From Acetobacteraceae bacterium (GTDB taxonomy: Bacteria > Pseudomonadota > Alphaproteobacteria > Acetobacterales > Acetobacteraceae): a DNA stretch of 11,591 bases. The stretch's first letter is position 1. Every line of letters begins with the position of its first letter. The notes under the pieces are model-generated. The model did no database searches and was not told where the DNA came from. It saw only the letters and a program-made list of their open reading frames with translations. The position numbers and the translations under genes were made by a program. The stretch lies in the NCBI GenBank assembly GCA_003133265.1, contig PKWQ01000044.1, forward strand, positions 555 to 12,145, written 5' to 3'. Below are positions 8,221 through 11,591 of this stretch, piece after piece.

Positions 8221-9270
8221 ATGATGAGCGTGCTGCGGGATTTCATTCACACGCCCTTCGGGCACTTGGTTCTGGTCGTCGTCGAGGCGCTGGCGCTGCT
8301 GGTGCCGCTGCTGCTGGGCGTCGCCTATCTGACCTACGCCGAGCGCAAGATTCTAGGCGCCATGCAGTTGCGCAAGGGGCCGAACGTGGTCGGACCCTTC
8401 GGCCTGCTGCAACCGTTCGCCGACGCGCTGAAGATGCTGATGAAGGAAACCATCATCCCCGCCGGCGCCAACCGGGCGCTGTTCCTGATGGGGCCGATGC
8501 TGACCTTCATCCTGGCGCTGATGGCCTGGGCGGTGATCCCGGTGAACGATGGCTGGGCGATCGCCGATATCAATGTCGGCGTGCTGTATCTGTTCGCGAT
8601 CAGCTCGCTCGGTGTCTATGGCGTCGTCATCGCCGGCTGGGCCAGCAACTCCAAATTCCCGTTCTTCGGCGCGATGCGCAGCGCGGCGCAGATGATCTCC
8701 TACGAAGTCTCGATGGGCTTCGTGATCGTCACCGTGCTGCTGTGCGCGGGCACGCTGAACCTGAATGCCATCGTGCAGGCGCAGAACCACTACTGGTTCG
8801 GGTTCATCCCGGCCTGGTACTGCATTCCGCTGTTCCCGATGTTCGTCATCTTTTTCATCTCGACGCTGGCGGAAACCAACCGCTCGCCGTTCGATCTGCC
8901 CGAGGGCGAGAGCGAGATCGTCGCCGGCTTCTTCGTCGAATACAGCGCCATGGCGTTCGCGCTGTTCTTCCTCGGCGAATACGCCAACATGATCCTGATG
9001 GCGAGCATGACCAGCATCCTGTTCCTGGGTGGCTGGCTGCCGCCGTTCCCGATCGAGCCGTTTACCTGGCTGCCGGGGCCGATCTGGTTGATCCTGAAGA
9101 TCTGCTTCGTGCTGTTCTTCTTCCTTTGGACCCGCTGCACCTTCCCGCGCTACCGCTACGACCAGCTGATGCGCCTTGGCTGGAAGGTGTTCCTGCCGCT
9201 GTCGCTGCTGTGGCTGGTGCTGACGGCCGGCGCGCTCGTTGCCTTCGGATGGTTGCCCCATGCAGCTTGA
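8221..9270 (+). CDS. nuoH: NADH-quinone oxidoreductase subunit H (ND1 homologue)
   Basis: NuoH is the membrane subunit that anchors the peripheral arm and forms the entrance of the quinone channel. The product is 349 residues and strongly hydrophobic, with about eight membrane helices. Family motifs are TYAERKILGAMQLRKGPN at 38-55 and the acidic loop TNRSPFDLPEGESEIVAGF at 219-237, followed by FVEYSAMAFALFFLGEY. The glutamates in this loop couple quinone chemistry to proton movement in the family. ATG 8221 is immediately followed by a second ATG at 8224; GGAG at 8210-8213 fits the first better (7 nt). The nuoG gap is 4 nt. The 3' end is overlapped by a 13-codon mini-ORF (9260-9301), and 34 nt separate it from nuoI, which is unusual for this tightly packed operon. 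Confidence 0.97.
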   Translation: MMSVLRDFIHTPFGHLVLVVVEALALLVPLLLGVAYLTYAERKILGAMQLRKGPNVVGPFGLLQPFADALKMLMKETIIPAGANRALFLMGPMLTFILALMAWAVIPVNDGWAIADINVGVLYLFAISSLGVYGVVIAGWASNSKFPFFGAMRSAAQMISYEVSMGFVIVTVLLCAGTLNLNAIVQAQNHYWFGFIPAWYCIPLFPMFVIFFISTLAETNRSPFDLPEGESEIVAGFFVEYSAMAFALFFLGEYANMILMASMTSILFLGGWLPPFPIEPFTWLPGPIWLILKICFVLFFFLWTRCTFPRYRYDQLMRLGWKVFLPLSLLWLVLTAGALVAFGWLPHAA

Positions 9271-9301
9271 TTTCATTCACGCGCCCCAAGCAGGAGCCTG
9301 A
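9260..9301 (+). other. 13-codon mini-ORF spanning the nuoH-nuoI gap
   Basis: ATG at 9260 overlaps the last codons of nuoH in another frame. It reads MQLDFIHAPQAGA and stops with TGA at 9299-9301, three bases before nuoI. Its segment DFIHAP resembles DFIHTP at NuoH residues 7-12. At DNA level, 18 bases (9269-9286) match 8239-8256 with one mismatch. It may be a relic of a partial duplication of the nuoH start, a coupling mini-cistron, or chance. The nuoI ribosome binding site (AGGAG, 9292-9296) lies inside it. No upstream ribosome binding site of its own is obvious. Confidence 0.3.
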
Positions 9302-9304
9302 CCC

Positions 9305-9793
9305 ATGGGATTCCTGGACCGCACCGCGCGCGCCATGCTGCTGGGAGAGCTGCTCTCCGGCATGGCGCTGACCTTGAGTTATCTGTTCAAGCCGAAGGTG
9401 ACCATCAACTACCCGTACGAGCGGGGGCCGATCGGTCCGCGCTTCAAGGGCGAGCACGCGCTGCGCCGCTACCCGAACGGGGAAGAGCGCTGCATCGCCT
9501 GCAAGCTGTGCGAGGCGGTGTGCCCGGCGCAGGCGATCACCATCGAGGCGGAGCCGCGTGAGGACGGGTCGCGGCGCACCACGCGCTACGACATCGACAT
9601 GACCAAATGCATCTATTGCGGGCTGTGCGAGGAAGCCTGCCCGGTGGATGCGATCGTCGAGGGGCCGAACTTCGAGTTCGCCACCGAGACGCGCGAGGAA
9701 CTGTTCTACAACAAGAACAAGCTGCTGGCGAACGGCGACCGTTGGGAAGCCGAGATCGCCATGCGGCTGGAACTGGACGCGCCCTACCGATGA
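9305..9793 (+). CDS. nuoI: NADH-quinone oxidoreductase subunit I (TYKY homologue, 2x[4Fe-4S])
   Basis: NuoI is a ferredoxin-like subunit that bridges NuoG and NuoB with clusters N6a and N6b. The product is 162 residues, the typical length in alphaproteobacteria and mitochondria. The first cluster motif is CIACKLCEAVCP (C63, C66, C69, C73). The second is CIYCGLCEEACP (C102, C105, C108, C112). In the two-cluster ferredoxin fold the last Cys of each motif binds the other cluster. The N-terminal 30 residues form an amphipathic membrane-contacting helix, followed by the conserved YPYERGPIGPRFKGEHALRR. ATG 9305 follows AGGAG (9292-9296) with 8 nt spacing. The stop TGA at 9791-9793 overlaps the ATG of another mini-ORF (9790-9834). 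Confidence 0.97.
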   Translation: MGFLDRTARAMLLGELLSGMALTLSYLFKPKVTINYPYERGPIGPRFKGEHALRRYPNGEERCIACKLCEAVCPAQAITIEAEPREDGSRRTTRYDIDMTKCIYCGLCEEACPVDAIVEGPNFEFATETREELFYNKNKLLANGDRWEAEIAMRLELDAPYR

Positions 9794-9834
9794 AACAAAT
9801 GACCGCTCAGGGTTCGGGTGAGGGCAGCCAATGA
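9790..9834 (+). other. 14-codon mini-ORF linking nuoI and nuoJ
   Basis: ATG at 9790-9792 overlaps the nuoI stop as ATGA. The frame reads MKQMTAQGSGEGSQ and ends with TGA at 9832-9834, which overlaps the nuoJ start (9831-9833) again as ATGA. It thus fills the whole 37-nt gap with a termination-reinitiation overlap at both ends. The nuoJ ribosome binding site (GTGAGGG, 9816-9822) lies inside it. It resembles no protein I know. It could be a coupling device or chance; I see no strong ribosome binding site for it. Confidence 0.3.
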
Positions 9835-10520
9835 TCGCAACCATCGCCTTCTATGTGTTCGCCCTCATTCTGCTCGCCTCCGCCGGCATGGTGGTCAGCG
9901 CGCGGAACCCGGTGCATTCGGTGCTGTTCCTCATCCTGGCCTTCTTCAACGCCGCCGCTTTGTTCCTGATCGCGGGGGCCGAGTTCCTGGCGATGATCCT
10001 GATCATCGTCTACGTGGGCGCGGTCGCGGTGTTGTTCCTGTTCGTGGTCATGATGCTGGACGTGAATTTCGCCGAGCTGAAAAGCGGCGTGCAACGCTAT
10101 CTGCCGGTGGGCATCGCGGTGGGAGCCGTGCTGCTGATCGAGCTGCTGATGGTGCTGGGCGGCTGGACCTTCGCGCCGCAGGCGGGCACGCTGAAACTGT
10201 CCGCGACGCCGGCCAACGTCAGCAACACCGCCGCCCTCGGGCGGCTGATCTACACGGACTACGTGTTCCTGTTCCAGGCCGCCGGGCTGATCCTGCTGGT
10301 GGCGATGATCGGCGCCATCGTGCTGACGCTGCGCAGCGCCAAGCCCTCGCTGCATCAGAGCATCCGCCGCCAAACCCAGCGCACCGTCGCGGAGACGCTG
10401 GAACTGGTCGACGTGGCGATCGGCGCCGGGGTGAAAGCAAGCGGCATCTACCGCCCGAAGGCGCCCGAGCCGGAGCCGGAAACCGAACATGCCGGCCATC
10501 ATCCAGCGGGAGGGCACTGA
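9831..10520 (+). CDS. nuoJ: NADH-quinone oxidoreductase subunit J (ND6 homologue)
   Basis: NuoJ is a membrane subunit near the quinone module, with five expected helices (about 3-23, 28-48, 52-76, 91-110, 149-169). The product is 229 residues. The family motif FLAMILIIVYVGAVAVLFLFVVMML at 52-76 includes the helix whose bulge switches during turnover. The protein is longer than usual at the C-terminus. After the last helix come about 60 residues, ending in a Pro/Glu stretch and a His/Gly-rich tip (PEPEPETEHAGHH). ATG 9831 follows GTGAGGG with 8 nt spacing. The 3' end encodes the nuoK ribosome binding site, and nuoK starts 1 nt after the stop. Confidence 0.95.
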   Translation: MIATIAFYVFALILLASAGMVVSARNPVHSVLFLILAFFNAAALFLIAGAEFLAMILIIVYVGAVAVLFLFVVMMLDVNFAELKSGVQRYLPVGIAVGAVLLIELLMVLGGWTFAPQAGTLKLSATPANVSNTAALGRLIYTDYVFLFQAAGLILLVAMIGAIVLTLRSAKPSLHQSIRRQTQRTVAETLELVDVAIGAGVKASGIYRPKAPEPEPETEHAGHHPAGGH

Positions 10521-10521
10521 T

Positions 10522-10839
10522 ATGGCAACGATGCAAGTCGGCCTTGGCCATTACCTGGTGGTCAGCGCCATCCTGCTGGTGCTGGGCATTTTCGGCATCT
10601 TCCTGAACCGGAAGAACGTGATCGTCATCCTGATGTCGGTCGAGCTGATCCTGCTGGCGGTGAACCTGAACTTCGTCGCCTTCTCGGCTGCTCTCGGCGA
10701 TCTGGCCGGGCAGGTGATGGCGATGTTCGTGCTGACCGTGGCCGCGGCGGAAGCCGCGATCGGGCTGGCCATCGTGCTGATCTATTTCCGCAATCGCGGC
10801 TCGATCCAGGTCGAGGACGTGAACCTGATGAAGGGCTGA
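10522..10839 (+). CDS. nuoK: NADH-quinone oxidoreductase subunit K (ND4L homologue)
   Basis: NuoK is the smallest proton-translocating membrane subunit. The product is 105 residues with three helices (about 11-28, 32-55, 64-95). FGIFLNRKNVIVILMSVELILLAVN is the family signature. E41 and E77 are 36 residues apart and match the two essential intramembrane glutamates E36 and E72 of E. coli NuoK. I chose ATG 10522, which follows GGGAGGG (10508-10514) and gives MATMQVGLGHYL. ATG 10531 would give 102 residues but is far from that site. ATG 10489 would overlap nuoJ by 32 nt and add an atypical extension. The gap to nuoJ is 1 nt and to nuoL 1 nt. Confidence 0.96.
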   Translation: MATMQVGLGHYLVVSAILLVLGIFGIFLNRKNVIVILMSVELILLAVNLNFVAFSAALGDLAGQVMAMFVLTVAAAEAAIGLAIVLIYFRNRGSIQVEDVNLMKG

Positions 10840-10840
10840 C

Positions 10841-11591
10841 ATGATTTACGCTGTCGCCGTCTTCGCGCCGCTGTTCGGAGCGCTGGTCTCGGGCCTTCTC
10901 GGCAAGGCGATCGGCGATCGCGCCGCCACGGCCGTATCCGTGCTGTGCATGCTGCTCGCCGCGATCTGCGGCCCGCTGGCCTTCTTCACCCTGGTCGGTG
11001 ACGAGGCAGCCCCCACAACGCTGTCGCTCGGCACCTGGATCGATGTCGGCAGCCTGCACGTGAACTGGGCGCTGCGCTACGACACGCTGGCGGCGGTCAT
11101 GGTGGCGATGGTCAGCTTCGTCTCGATGCTGATCCATATCTATTCGATCGGCTACATGGCGCACGACAGCTACCCGCGCTACCGGTTCTTTGCCTATCTG
11201 TCGCTGTTCACCTTCTCCATGCTGATGCTGGTGACGGCGGACAATCTGGCGCAGCTGTTCTTCGGCTGGGAAGGCGTCGGCCTCTGCTCCTACCTGCTGA
11301 TCGGCTACTGGTACGACCGCCCGAGCGCCTGCGCCGCCGCGATCAAGGCATTCATCGTCAACCGTATCGGCGACCTCGGGTTCGCGGTCGGCATCGCGCT
11401 GTTGTTCCTGAAGTTTGGCACGATCGAGTTCGCTGGCATCTTTGCCGCCGTCGCCGCGCACGCGGCCGACACCTACAGCCTGTTCGGCACCAGCTTCCCG
11501 GCGCTGGAGGTGATCGGCTTCCTGCTGTTCATCGGCGCGATGGGCAAGTCGGCGCAGCTTGGCCTGCATGTCTGGCTGCCGGACGCGATGG
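10841..11591 (+). CDS. nuoL: NADH-quinone oxidoreductase subunit L, N-terminal part (runs off the window)
   Basis: NuoL is the distal antiporter-like proton pump of the complex I membrane arm. The first 250 codons are present; the frame is open to the window edge. The family protein is over 600 residues, so about 60% is missing. FFGWEGVGLCSYLLIGYW contains E144, the conserved TM5 glutamate (same number in E. coli). KAFIVNRIGDLGF at 169-181 follows. GAMGKSAQLGLHVWLPDAM at 232-250 contains K236, matching the TM7 lysine (K229 in E. coli). ATG 10841 lies 1 nt after nuoK, with AAGGG at 10831-10835 inside nuoK. nuoM and nuoN are expected downstream but not visible. Confidence 0.97.
   Translation, partial: MIYAVAVFAPLFGALVSGLLGKAIGDRAATAVSVLCMLLAAICGPLAFFTLVGDEAAPTTLSLGTWIDVGSLHVNWALRYDTLAAVMVAMVSFVSMLIHIYSIGYMAHDSYPRYRFFAYLSLFTFSMLMLVTADNLAQLFFGWEGVGLCSYLLIGYWYDRPSACAAAIKAFIVNRIGDLGFAVGIALLFLKFGTIEFAGIFAAVAAHAADTYSLFGTSFPALEVIGFLLFIGAMGKSAQLGLHVWLPDAM

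Noticed and set aside
6897..8246. Long ORFs on both strands (minus 6897-8246, plus 6920-8224) overlapping nuoG
   Set aside because: They lack motifs and are biased to Arg/Ala/Gly; nuoG runs through without interruption.
8353..9276. 307-residue minus-strand ORF opposite nuoH
   Set aside because: Charged low-complexity translation (Gln, Arg, His, Glu) opposite hydrophobic codons, the usual antisense image of a membrane protein.
10625..11569. 314-residue minus-strand ORF opposite nuoK and nuoL
   Set aside because: Same antisense image of membrane-protein genes; nuoL is clearly coding on the plus strand.

Overview
The window carries ordinary housekeeping genes of a high-GC alphaproteobacterium. 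The protein sequences, such as the mitochondrial-type NuoG and the Lon tail containing IEWVEP, fit Rhodospirillales and possibly Acetobacteraceae. That placement comes from recognition, not from a search. All genes lie on the + strand.

Layout: (1) positions 1-299 hold the 3' end of lon (ATP-dependent protease), closed by a strong palindromic terminator. (2) Positions about 381-820 hold hupB (90-residue HU protein, GTG start) with a candidate promoter and a hairpin-plus-T-tract terminator. (3) Positions about 823-1120 hold tRNA-Val(UAC) and tRNA-Asp(GUC), each with a possible promoter. (4) Positions 1121-1392 contain no gene and probably hold the promoter and leader of the next operon. (5) Positions 1393-11591 hold nuoA-B-C-D-E-F-G-H-I-J-K and the first 250 codons of nuoL, the start of the 14-gene operon for NADH:quinone oxidoreductase (respiratory complex I). 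nuoC and nuoD are separate genes, not fused as in E. coli.

The nuo genes are packed for coordinated translation. Junctions are 1-5 nt gaps or an 8-nt overlap, except nuoH-nuoI (34 nt) and nuoI-nuoJ (37 nt). NuoE, F and G form the NADH-oxidising arm (FMN and Fe-S clusters). NuoB, C, D and I pass electrons to the quinone site formed with NuoH. NuoA, H, J, K and L belong to the proton-pumping membrane arm. All Fe-S ligands and the proton-path residues I checked are present, and no gene is broken.

I found no mobile element, CRISPR array, defence system or undescribed multigene system. The most unusual details are small. Two mini-ORFs fill the only sizeable gaps in the operon (nuoH-I and nuoI-J); the first resembles a duplicated piece of the nuoH start. 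There is also an inverted repeat over the candidate hupB promoter and a structured leader before nuoA.
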